Source of the DNA: Agrobacterium vitis
GTDB taxonomy: Bacteria > Pseudomonadota > Alphaproteobacteria > Rhizobiales > Rhizobiaceae
Direction of reading: 5' to 3'
Assembly (NCBI RefSeq): GCF_013426735.1
Contig: NZ_AP023273.1
Span: 310,001 to 374,000 of the forward strand
Length of the DNA: 64,000 nucleotides
The notes beneath the pieces were generated by a model. That model saw only the letters and a list, made by a program, of their open reading frames with translations, was not told the origin of the DNA and ran no database searches. A program made the position numbers and the translations under genes. Positions within the stretch are counted from its first letter, which is position 1; every line of letters begins with the position of its first letter. Below are positions 1-7,158 of this stretch, piece after piece.

Positions 1-472
1 ATCCCGCCGTTTTCAGCGCCTTGACCACGAAATTATGAGCGCTCGAACCGCGCTTGAAGGCAAGCTTCTTGCCCTTGAGATCGGCAATCGACTGGATGGG
101 TGAATCCTTGTGCACAAGCAATGCCGTGCCGGAGGGTGCTCCCTTGTAGGTGCCAACATAAAGAAGATTGCCGCCCGCCGCCTGGGCAAACAGTGGCGGC
201 ACATCGCCTGTCGGACCAAAATCGAGCGCACCGGCCCCCAGCGCTTCCAGCAGCGGCGGGCCTGAGGTAAATTCAGCCCAGGTCACCGTGACGCCGCGCG
301 CAGCCAGACGCTTTTCCAGCGCGCCCGTGCGCTTGGCCAGCGCCAGCACACCATTCTTCTGCCAACCGATGCGCAATGTCGTGATTGACGCCTGGGCGGT
401 ACGGATTGCCGGCAAGGCGAGGATGGTGCCGGCAGCGCCAAGCAAGCCAAGGGTCTGTCTGCGGTTGATCAT
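1..472 (-). CDS. SsuA-like sulfonate/aliphatic-type ABC solute-binding protein (3' end outside window)
   Basis: Reading leftward from ATG at 472 gives 157 residues before the window edge. The protein begins MINRRQTLGLLGAAG, a twin-arginine-like signal ending near residue 28 (AQA). It continues with TTLRIGWQKNGVLALAKR and TWAEFTSGPPLLEALGAG, which closely match the neighbour at 874-1842, so it is a second member of the SsuA/TauA (NMT1-like) periplasmic binding family. In this family the protein captures a sulfonate or similar small anion and delivers it to a membrane permease and ATPase. It is transcribed divergently from 874-1842 and shares a 12-bp upstream motif with it. The ligand cannot be told from sequence. 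Confidence 0.85.
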   Translation of the reverse strand, partial: MINRRQTLGLLGAAGTILALPAIRTAQASITTLRIGWQKNGVLALAKRTGALEKRLAARGVTVTWAEFTSGPPLLEALGAGALDFGPTGDVPPLFAQAAGGNLLYVGTYKGAPSGTALLVHKDSPIQSIADLKGKKLAFKRGSSAHNFVVKALKTAG

Positions 473-523
473 CAGCGGTCTCTTTCTTTGGTCGGTCGCA
501 ATCGTCAGGCCTATATGATGATT

Positions 524-535
524 TAGTCTATGGAA
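524..535 (-). promoter_or_regulatory. Shared motif TTCCATAGACTA, leftward copy
   Basis: Read on the minus strand this is TTCCATAGACTA. It lies about 52 bases upstream of the ATG at 472. The identical 12-mer occurs in the opposite orientation at 808-819, at about the same distance from the divergent gene. A common activator or operator site for the two sulfonate-type genes is inferred. Confidence 0.5.
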
Positions 536-807
536 TTTGTAAGCAATATTTTTCGCTTTATGGGCCGCTGCGGAAATTTCCTGCCGCCATTTCGCCGTCT
601 CAAGGGGTCGGAATTTCGTCTCTTCCGAAGATGCAGAGACTGAAGTCAGCCACGGGGGTCGGTTTTCGCCAGCCCAGGTCCAACCCGCCAGACTAGGTCC
701 AACCCGAATGAGGGCGTCATCGCCGCACGCTGCATCCCGGAAAACTGTCAAATGAGGAAAAATGTTTTCGCAGTTCGGGGAATATTGATCGATTTTATCT
801 CCATTAT

Positions 808-819
808 TTCCATAGACTA
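808..819 (+). promoter_or_regulatory. Shared motif TTCCATAGACTA, rightward copy
   Basis: An exact copy of the motif at 524-535, facing the 874 gene and about 55 bases upstream of its ATG. It is followed by TATATACTC. Symmetric placement at both divergent promoters supports a regulatory role; the regulator is unknown. Confidence 0.5.
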
Positions 820-873
820 TATACTCTAACCTAAGGCGCCATCGCCCGGAATTGAGTTTTCAAGAGACGCACC

Positions 874-1842
874 ATGACAGAATTGACCCGCCGCCTGTTC
901 ACGACCGGTGCCCTTGGCTCCCTTGCTTTATCCCTGACGCTTGGCGCTGCCTTCCGCGCGCGGGCAGAAGAACTGAGCGTCTTGAAAATCGGCTACCAGA
1001 AAACCGGCCTGCCGGTCATCGCACGCCAGCAGGGCGTGATCGAAGCCGCCCTCAAGTCGCAAGGAACCTCGGTATCCTGGGTGGAGTTCGCCGCCGGGCC
1101 GCCGCTGGTCGAGGCCTTGAATGTCGGCTCCGTCCATGTCGGTTGGACCGGAGATGCGCCACCGATTTTCGGTCAGGCATCCGGGGCAGCCATCGTCTAT
1201 GCTGCGGCACTGCCGCCGAATGGCAAGGGCGAGGGCATCGTCGTCAAGGCCAGTTCCGGCATCAAGGATCTGGCCGGCCTCAAGGGCCGCAAGGTCGCGG
1301 TCGGAAAAGGTACCAGCGCCCATAACCTCGTTGTGGTTGCCCTGGAAAAGGCCGGGATCGGCTTTGACGAGATCACCCCGGTCTATCTGGGTCCGGCGGA
1401 TGCGGCGGCGGCCTTTGCCAGCGACAAGGTGGACGCCTGGGCCGTCTGGGACCCGTTCCTGGCGATTGCCGAGACCCGATATGATCTGGTGACGCTCGCC
1501 CGCTCCAGCGAAGTGCTTGACGTCAAAACCTATTTTCTCGCCAATCGCGACTTTGCAGCAAGCCATCCCGACACATTGGCGACCGTATTGAAGGCGCTCA
1601 CTGTTGCAGCGGAATGGTCCGCCAACAATCGCGATCAATTGGCCGCCGCCCTGCATGAGATTACCGGCGTGCCGCTCAACGCCCAGACTTTGGCCGCCAA
1701 CCGGGCCGAGTTCGGCATTTTCAAGATTACCGACGAGATCGTGGCAACCCAGCAAGAGACGGCCGACCGTTTCTTCCGGCTTGGCCTGATCCCGAAGAAA
1801 ATCAACATCAAAGACGCCGTGTGGGTTGCGCCAACCAATTGA
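874..1842 (+). CDS. ssuA: SsuA-family sulfonate-type ABC transporter solute-binding protein
   Basis: A 322-residue periplasmic binding protein. The N-terminus MTELTRRLFTTGALGSLALS has the T-R-R-x-F pattern of a twin-arginine signal and a cleavage-like ARA-EEL near residue 31. LKIGYQKTGLPVIARQQG and WVEFAAGPPLVEALNVG are typical of SsuA (aliphatic sulfonate binding), and the length is normal for the family. It is the first gene of a unit with the permease at 1899 and the ATPase at 2759, so the unit looks like ssuACB without the desulfonating monooxygenase. Sulfonate import is the family expectation; taurine, alkanesulfonates or another anion cannot be separated by eye. Confidence 0.88.
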   Translation: MTELTRRLFTTGALGSLALSLTLGAAFRARAEELSVLKIGYQKTGLPVIARQQGVIEAALKSQGTSVSWVEFAAGPPLVEALNVGSVHVGWTGDAPPIFGQASGAAIVYAAALPPNGKGEGIVVKASSGIKDLAGLKGRKVAVGKGTSAHNLVVVALEKAGIGFDEITPVYLGPADAAAAFASDKVDAWAVWDPFLAIAETRYDLVTLARSSEVLDVKTYFLANRDFAASHPDTLATVLKALTVAAEWSANNRDQLAAALHEITGVPLNAQTLAANRAEFGIFKITDEIVATQQETADRFFRLGLIPKKINIKDAVWVAPTN

Positions 1843-1883
1843 AGACCTGGCCAACTGAAGACCCAGGCAACTGAAGATAATGA
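1836..1883 (+). repeat. Three tandem 16-bp repeats between ssuA and ssuC
   Basis: Three imperfect copies start at 1836, 1852 and 1868, each beginning CAAYTGAAGA. The first copy contains the ssuA stop codon, so the repeat looks like slippage duplication of the end of the gene. No function is evident. Confidence 0.75.
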
Positions 1884-1898
1884 TCCGGAGTTGAAGCG

Positions 1899-2753
1899 AT
1901 GCAGAATTCAAACATCAGACAAGATGCCGGACATGCCCCCTCGCTGGCCCCCTCGCTGGGACTTGCATGGTTTGGGGCTGGCCTGTCACGACTGGCTGGC
2001 AACAGCATCGGCTGGGCGCTGCCTTTGCTGATCCTGATTGCCTGGGAAGCATCGTCGCGCGCCGGATTGTTGCAGCAAAACATCTTGCCGGCACCGTCTG
2101 CCGTCGCCGAAGCCTTCTGGCGCCTGACATTATCAGGCGAATTGCCAACCAATATCGGCGTCAGCACTGTACGGGCGTTGGCTGGCTTTGCGATTGGCGG
2201 CGGCATCGGTTTCGCACTCGGTCTGCTCAACGGCCTGTCGGCCCTTAGCCGGGGCATTACCGATACGACCTTGCAGATGGTGCGCAATATTCCCCATCTG
2301 GCACTGATCCCGCTGGTTATTCTTTGGTTCGGGATTGATGAAGAGGCCAAGCTCTTTCTTGTCGCGCTTGGCGTGTTTTTCCCGATCTATGTCAACACCC
2401 TGCTGGGCATCCAGAGCGTCGATCCGCAACTGGTGGAAATGGGCCGCCTTTACGGCATGAAGCCATACCGGCTTTTTCGCAAGGTTATCCTGCCGGGCGC
2501 CCTGCCCGCGATCTTTGCCGGACTGCGCTATGGTCTTGGCATCATGTGGCTGACGCTGATCGTGGCAGAAACCATCGCCGCATCTTCCGGCCTTGGTTAC
2601 ATGGCCATGCAGGCGCGTGAGTTCCTGCTGATCGACGTGGTTGTTCTTTCCATTCTCATCTATGCGCTGCTCGGCAAACTGGCGGATCTGCTTGCCCGTT
2701 TCCTGGAGCGCGTGTTCCTGCAATGGCATCCGGCCTACCAGACAGCGAGGTAA
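1899..2753 (+). CDS. ssuC: SsuC-family ABC transporter permease
   Basis: A 284-residue BPD_transp_1 permease. It has several hydrophobic membrane segments and a cytoplasmic EAA-type loop around residues 180-210 ([20 protein letters not shown]), the site that docks the ATPase. The N-terminal ~35 residues are more polar. The family partners with SsuA-type binding proteins and an SsuB ATPase to import sulfonates. It starts 56 bases after ssuA and ends 5 bases before the ATPase start, so the three are very likely co-transcribed. Confidence 0.9.
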   Translation: MQNSNIRQDAGHAPSLAPSLGLAWFGAGLSRLAGNSIGWALPLLILIAWEASSRAGLLQQNILPAPSAVAEAFWRLTLSGELPTNIGVSTVRALAGFAIGGGIGFALGLLNGLSALSRGITDTTLQMVRNIPHLALIPLVILWFGIDEEAKLFLVALGVFFPIYVNTLLGIQSVDPQLVEMGRLYGMKPYRLFRKVILPGALPAIFAGLRYGLGIMWLTLIVAETIAASSGLGYMAMQAREFLLIDVVVLSILIYALLGKLADLLARFLERVFLQWHPAYQTAR

Positions 2754-2758
2754 GACCC

Positions 2759-3586
2759 ATGACCGCAACAACAGTGACACGGCTTCGGCCAATTCAGGAA
2801 GCACATCCTGCAACAAGACAGGAACAGGCATCCCAACCGGTGCTTGCCAGCGCCCGCCCAGCGTTTTCCTTCCGCAATGTCCGAAAGAGTTTTGGGACAC
2901 AGACCGTGCTGGATGGCATAAACCTCGATGTCGCCGAAGGTGAGTTTCTGGCGATCATCGGCAAGAGCGGCTGCGGCAAAAGCACCCTGTTGCGGTTGCT
3001 GGCTGGGCTGGACAAACCAAGTTCCGGCGAACTTGTCCATCATGCCGACAAGAGCGATGCTGCCCGGGTTCGAATGATGTTTCAGGAGCCGCGCCTTCTT
3101 CCCTGGGCAAAGATCGATGACAACGTCGCCGTTGGACTGACCGGAATTGCCAAGGGCAAAGAAGCGCTTTCGGCGGCCCGCGCCCTGTTGGAAGAAGTCG
3201 GCCTTGGCGCACGGGCCAGCGAATGGCCCTCCGTTCTCTCAGGCGGCCAGAAACAGCGCGTCGCGCTTGCCCGCGCCTTGGCGGCGCATCCGCATATCCT
3301 GGCCCTTGATGAACCGCTGGGCGCGCTCGATGCGCTGACCCGGATCGAAATGCAGCAATTGCTGGAACGGATCTGGCAAAAGCAACGGTTCACCGCAGTG
3401 CTGGTCACCCATGACGTGTCGGAAGCCGTCGCCCTCGCCGACCGGATCGTCGTTATCGACGCCGGACGCATTGCGCTCGATCTCAAGGTTTCACTGCCAC
3501 GCCCAAGGCGGCATGCCACAGCGGAATGCGCGGCAATCGAAGCACAGATATTGGAGAAACTGCTGGGAGACGCGGCCCAAGCGTGA
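2759..3586 (+). CDS. ssuB: SsuB-family ABC transporter ATP-binding protein
   Basis: A 275-residue ATPase. Walker A is GKSGCGKST near residue 68, the ABC signature is LSGGQKQR, and Walker B is [13 protein letters not shown], followed by a switch histidine in VTHDVSEA. It powers the importer formed with the preceding permease. I chose ATG 2759 because GAGG at 2747-2750 is correctly spaced; an in-frame start at 2723 would overlap ssuC by 31 bases. About 35 residues precede the ATPase core, longer than usual for SsuB. A 10-bp hairpin follows the stop. Confidence 0.92.
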   Translation: MTATTVTRLRPIQEAHPATRQEQASQPVLASARPAFSFRNVRKSFGTQTVLDGINLDVAEGEFLAIIGKSGCGKSTLLRLLAGLDKPSSGELVHHADKSDAARVRMMFQEPRLLPWAKIDDNVAVGLTGIAKGKEALSAARALLEEVGLGARASEWPSVLSGGQKQRVALARALAAHPHILALDEPLGALDALTRIEMQQLLERIWQKQRFTAVLVTHDVSEAVALADRIVVIDAGRIALDLKVSLPRPRRHATAECAAIEAQILEKLLGDAAQA

Positions 3587-3593
3587 GGAATAC

Positions 3594-3624
3594 GCCAGCC
3601 CGGCATCAATGCGACCGGGCTGGC
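3594..3624. terminator. Hairpin between convergent ssuB and the FAD oxidoreductase gene
   Basis: Perfect 10-bp arms GCCAGCCCGG (3594-3603) and CCGGGCTGGC (3615-3624) with an 11-base loop lie exactly between two converging genes. No T-run follows on either strand, so it is a candidate bidirectional or Rho-assisted terminator rather than a canonical one. Confidence 0.55.
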
Positions 3625-3633
3625 AACACAATG

Positions 3634-5133
3634 CTATCGCACTTCGACGCTATGGCTTACCATACTGCGGCTCATCATAAGGGTATTGGCGATACGATCT
3701 GCCACCAGTTCGGACTGGCGGGAGACTTCCGGAACGCCCATAAGCTCACCAAACGTACCGCGTGCCAGCGGGCCTGCAATAAACAAATCCGCTTGCGGTC
3801 GCCCATCAATACCAATGGCCTGACCGGTCTCATCACAGGCAATACCCAGCCCATAAGCATCGGCCTGGAGGTGGCCCGTGCTTTCCAGTGTCAACAACAT
3901 CGATTGCGATTTCAGGACGCTGGCATGATCGGGACCTGTCGCCAGCACCACCCAGTCGAACAATTTCCGCTCCACCAGCCCGGTCGAGGCCACCACGAGA
4001 TCAATAGCGATGGTCTCGATACCCCGCTCGATCTTGATCATCCGGCCTGAGGCAAGCGTCAGACTGCCTTCAGCCAACCTCTGCTGCCAAATGGCTTGTG
4101 CCTGGGGTGGCAGCCGGTAGCGATGCACGTCCCAAAGACGGCGGGCGTGGCGCAACAGCCGTTTTCTTTCCGTCGCATTGAGCCGCGCCCAGATGGTCTG
4201 ACCCTGTTTACGCAGGGCGTCGGTCACCGCATGCCAGGTCACGCCATGGGCCTGCGCATCGGCCACCGCGCGCCGCACGGCTCGTAACAACGACCTTACC
4301 GAGCCACAATCATCCTCGCTGAACGAACAAGACCAGTCCTGGGGCTGAAGAGTATGGCCGCGAGACGACATGCCGCGCCTTGAAAAGGCGGTGATCTCGC
4401 CGCGATGGCCACGGACACTCAAACTGGCGACAATATCCGCTGCCGTCAGACCCATGCCCACGACAAGAACCCGATCCGTCGCACGGACACCGCAAAGGCT
4501 CTGGCCCGCGACGGGATTGGTAAGGAAGCGTGGATGGCCTTGCAGGGCTGATTGCAATGCCCGCGGCGCCTTGGGAGCCGGGTGGGTGGCTGCCATGACG
4601 ACGATATCGGCCTCGATCCAGGCACCCAAATTGCCGGTCACCAACCAGCGGCTCCCGATCCGGGTCACGCTTTCCACCGTCTCCCGGATGTGCTGAATCC
4701 TACCCTCTTCAAGATAAGGCGCCATCCGCTCCGCCATGAAACGACCGAAGGCTTCACGGCGGGCAAACACCTGCGGGACATCACTGCCTGTGCATTCGAC
4801 CTGCGCGTCAGGATCGTCCGCAAGCGCGCCAGATTGCCGTAACCACTCGGCAAAGGCGAGTGGCTCCCTAGCATCGGCTATCATCCGGTTTGCTTCAACA
4901 TTGAGACGAAGTGCCGGATCTTCCGTGTCATAGGCAAGACCGGCCCCCAGCGTGGCTCTCGGCTCAAATACCAGAATTTGCAGATCCTCGTCCTGCCGCT
5001 CCGCCAGAAACCGCGCTACTGACGCGCCGGCAAACCCTCCACCGACAATAACGACTGTCTTGCGGGCGGGCGAAATGCTGCTTTTCGCTTGGTACGCCCC
5101 CAAGTGAGAAACCCCTGAAATAAACTGGAGCAT
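3634..5133 (-). CDS. FAD/NAD(P)-binding oxidoreductase (NAD_binding_9-like)
   Basis: About 499 residues from ATG 5133, chosen because GGAGG sits 5 bases before it. ATG 5145 and a GTG at 5220 are also in frame. TVVIVGGGFAGASVARFLAE near residue 26 is a dinucleotide-binding fold for FAD. DRVLVVGMGLTAADIVASL is a second one in the middle, and YDTEDPALRLNVEANRM is typical of this flavoprotein family. The family joins FAD to a nicotinamide nucleotide; substrates are mostly unknown. It converges with the sulfonate importer, and upstream there is an AT-rich stretch with CTATA-N5-TATAG (5231-5245). A role in sulfur metabolism is possible but only a neighbour-based guess. Confidence 0.75.
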   Translation of the reverse strand: MLQFISGVSHLGAYQAKSSISPARKTVVIVGGGFAGASVARFLAERQDEDLQILVFEPRATLGAGLAYDTEDPALRLNVEANRMIADAREPLAFAEWLRQSGALADDPDAQVECTGSDVPQVFARREAFGRFMAERMAPYLEEGRIQHIRETVESVTRIGSRWLVTGNLGAWIEADIVVMAATHPAPKAPRALQSALQGHPRFLTNPVAGQSLCGVRATDRVLVVGMGLTAADIVASLSVRGHRGEITAFSRRGMSSRGHTLQPQDWSCSFSEDDCGSVRSLLRAVRRAVADAQAHGVTWHAVTDALRKQGQTIWARLNATERKRLLRHARRLWDVHRYRLPPQAQAIWQQRLAEGSLTLASGRMIKIERGIETIAIDLVVASTGLVERKLFDWVVLATGPDHASVLKSQSMLLTLESTGHLQADAYGLGIACDETGQAIGIDGRPQADLFIAGPLARGTFGELMGVPEVSRQSELVADRIANTLMMSRSMVSHSVEVR

Positions 5134-5495
5134 GATGCCCTCCATCAAGCGGCCTTCAGGATAGCCATACAGGCATGCCCTGAGTGCCTGTTGAATTTGC
5201 CAGTCCTCGACTCCTGCCACTGCATATTGACTATAAAATATATAGATTTAAATTGAAAGATGTCCACTGGACCTATTTGCATCCAGGATAACACGACCTG
5301 TCCTTGTGGAAAAAAGAAGGTGTTAAGCGCCTATTTATGCAGCGCTTTTTCAACAACACACCATCTCAGGAGCGTATTGTAAACGGATGCTCCTAACCCT
5401 CACCTGCCATTCAGGCGTCATTATGCGGTCGCCCGTTTGGCCACCCTATCACCCCAAAGACCACATATCACGCGCAGAACGGATTTCGTCTGCGA

Positions 5496-6410
5496 TCAGA
5501 GACGCGACAGAAGATCGGCCTTTTTGTCCTGATATTCCTTGTCGGTCAGGATGCCTCGGCCATGCAGGGCGGCGAGTTTCTCGATCTTGGCAAAGATCTC
5601 ATCGTCACTGGCTGCCGGGGAAGCGGCTAGAGGCATGGGAGAAGTCCCTGCCGAAAATGCCTGGATTTCCGACGCAAAAGGCTCACCCGCTGGTTCTGGA
5701 TCGTCAAAAACAGTGGCGACGGGTGGCATGACCGGCGCAGTCGTGGCCTCGCCTATCCCATTCGTAACGGGCGCAGCCGCACCGGGAGACACGACTTCAA
5801 GCTCTGATATCCGCACCAAACCGTATTGGGAGGTGAAGCTCAGCGTCTGGTCGCCGCCCTGTTGCTGGGAAAATCCGCCGATCTGGTGGTCTCTGGTATC
5901 ATAGACTGTCGTGCGCCCGCCAATATCGATTGCCAGTCTGCGGCTTGACGGGAAAAACGCATAGCGCAAATTGTTCTGGGCACCGGTCGAAGCCGGAAAG
6001 CCAAGATCGGCTGGCCACCAGTTTGCCGCCGAAACACTGCCGGGGACGAAAAGACTGACGCCGCTCGAAAAGCTACCGAACCCGCCATTTCCCTGCGACT
6101 GTGATTGCGAGGATGAGGCATAGCCGGATGCAGGGCGGTGCAGATCGCTGGTTTGCAGCAACGTGGCGATATCCGAGCAAAGATTATCAACCCGGGCCTT
6201 CAGCCCGTTGTTGAACATATCGCCCACCATGGTCATGCCACCTTGCGACCATTGCCCCATGCCACCGAGGTCCGGGTGGTTGAACTGAGCCTGATAGCCA
6301 TTGCCAGCCATCAGCGCCATCAGCAAATGTTCGACCGCCCCGAAGCTCACCCCATGGCGGGTGGCAATGTCGCTCAGACGCGCTTGGCCCTCGTCACTCA
6401 GTGTCGGCAT
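5496..6410 (-). CDS. SHOCT-domain protein of unknown function
   Basis: A 304-residue protein. The last ~35 residues (SDDEIFAKIEKLAALHGRGIL, then TDKEYQDKKADLLSRL) form a SHOCT domain, a short C-terminal oligomerisation or targeting module. Residues 1-90 are helical and begin MPTLSDEGQARLSDIATRHG. A Ser/Gln/Gly-rich linker (near 95-120) leads to a central beta-rich region (VSLFVPGSVSAANWWPADLG, LRYAFFPSSRRLAIDIGG), then a Pro/Ala-rich linker to SHOCT. There are no membrane segments and no signal peptide. I do not recognise the central domain and give no function. It is in the same direction as osmC but separated from it by a terminator. Confidence 0.75.
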   Translation of the reverse strand: MPTLSDEGQARLSDIATRHGVSFGAVEHLLMALMAGNGYQAQFNHPDLGGMGQWSQGGMTMVGDMFNNGLKARVDNLCSDIATLLQTSDLHRPASGYASSSQSQSQGNGGFGSFSSGVSLFVPGSVSAANWWPADLGFPASTGAQNNLRYAFFPSSRRLAIDIGGRTTVYDTRDHQIGGFSQQQGGDQTLSFTSQYGLVRISELEVVSPGAAAPVTNGIGEATTAPVMPPVATVFDDPEPAGEPFASEIQAFSAGTSPMPLAASPAASDDEIFAKIEKLAALHGRGILTDKEYQDKKADLLSRL

Positions 6411-6523
6411 AACGGCGTCCCTCGCGGTTGGCAGCGATCGGTGATTGTCAAGCTGCTGAGTGTGCCTAGCACGTGCCAGCCGGTGATCACAGGGGCTTTA
6501 AAGGACGGCGATATCATCTCTTG

Positions 6524-6567
6524 AAAAAAGCGCAAAAGCCCGGCCTAGCATTCAAGCCAGACCGGAC
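6524..6567 (-). terminator. Intrinsic terminator downstream of osmC
   Basis: On the minus strand, arms at 6567-6556 and 6549-6538 can form 12 pairs including three G-U pairs, around a 6-base loop, and are followed by TTTTGCG and six Ts (6529-6524). The position suits the end of the osmC transcript. Confidence 0.7.
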
Positions 6568-6588
6568 CTAGACCACCCAGGATAACAG

Positions 6589-6631
6589 GTTATCCCAAGG
6601 TAACGCTGGTCGTTATCCCAAGGTAACACTG
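6589..6631. repeat. Tandem duplication of the osmC 3' end (period 23)
   Basis: A 20-bp sequence starting GTTATCCCAAGGTAAC appears at 6589-6608 and again, with one change, at 6612-6631. The right copy contains the osmC stop codon and its last five residues; the left copy is non-coding downstream sequence. It looks like a recent short duplication that left the protein intact. Confidence 0.8.
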
Positions 6632-7044
6632 AGGCTGATTGGCACGGCGGCCAGAGCCTTGGAAACCGGGCATCCCGCCTTAGCCTGATTAGCAATATCC
6701 GTAAACCGGGCTTCATCGGCACCGGGCACCTTGCCCTTCAGGACGAGTTCGATGGCCGTGATGGCAAAACCGGCCTCCAGCTTTTCCAGGGTCACGTTGG
6801 CTTTGGTTTCGAGGCTTTCGGCGGTCAGTCCAGCCTCGCCCAGCATCATCGACAACGCCATGGTAAAGCAGGCTGCGTGGGCCGCACCGATCAGCTCCTC
6901 CGGGTTGCTGCCGGTGACGCCTTCAAAGCGGGTGTTGAACCCGTAAGGATAGGCATCCAAGGCGCCGCTCTGCGTTGAAACCTTGCCTTTTCCGTCTTTC
7001 AAACCACCGGACCACTGGGCCGAACCGTATTTTTCGATCTTCAT
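6613..7044 (-). CDS. osmC: OsmC-family peroxiredoxin
   Basis: A 143-residue OsmC-type hydroperoxide reductase. The two redox cysteines are seen in AAHAACFTMALS and AGCPVSKAL, and the N-terminal SAQWSGGLKDGKGKVST matches OsmC rather than Ohr. The family detoxifies organic hydroperoxides in the cytoplasm and is often induced by osmotic or oxidative stress. ATG 7044 follows an AGGAGAATG-like ribosome site. It lies next to trehalose synthesis genes, which also fits osmotic stress. Confidence 0.93.
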   Translation of the reverse strand: MKIEKYGSAQWSGGLKDGKGKVSTQSGALDAYPYGFNTRFEGVTGSNPEELIGAAHAACFTMALSMMLGEAGLTAESLETKANVTLEKLEAGFAITAIELVLKGKVPGADEARFTDIANQAKAGCPVSKALAAVPISLSVTLG

Positions 7045-7158
7045 GGCATTCTCCTTGTTCTATGCAAATAGGCCCAACTATGGGACTCCGCCGCTCCATT
7101 CATAAGCGGGCCATTGGCCGGGATGATGGGTTAACACCCCGGCGCAAGATCGGTTCCG

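Larger units (their letters stand above)
473..873. other. Divergent intergenic region between two sulfonate-type transport genes
   Basis: There is no convincing gene in these 401 bases. They separate two divergently transcribed SsuA-like genes and should hold both promoters. The ends are AT-rich (about 510-560 and 780-835) and each carries the same 12-bp motif in opposite orientation (524-535 and 808-819). The middle part is ordinary GC-rich spacer. Confidence 0.7.

Noticed and set aside
928..1911. 327-codon minus-strand frame over ssuA
   Set aside because: It is antisense to a gene with a clear signal peptide and family motifs.
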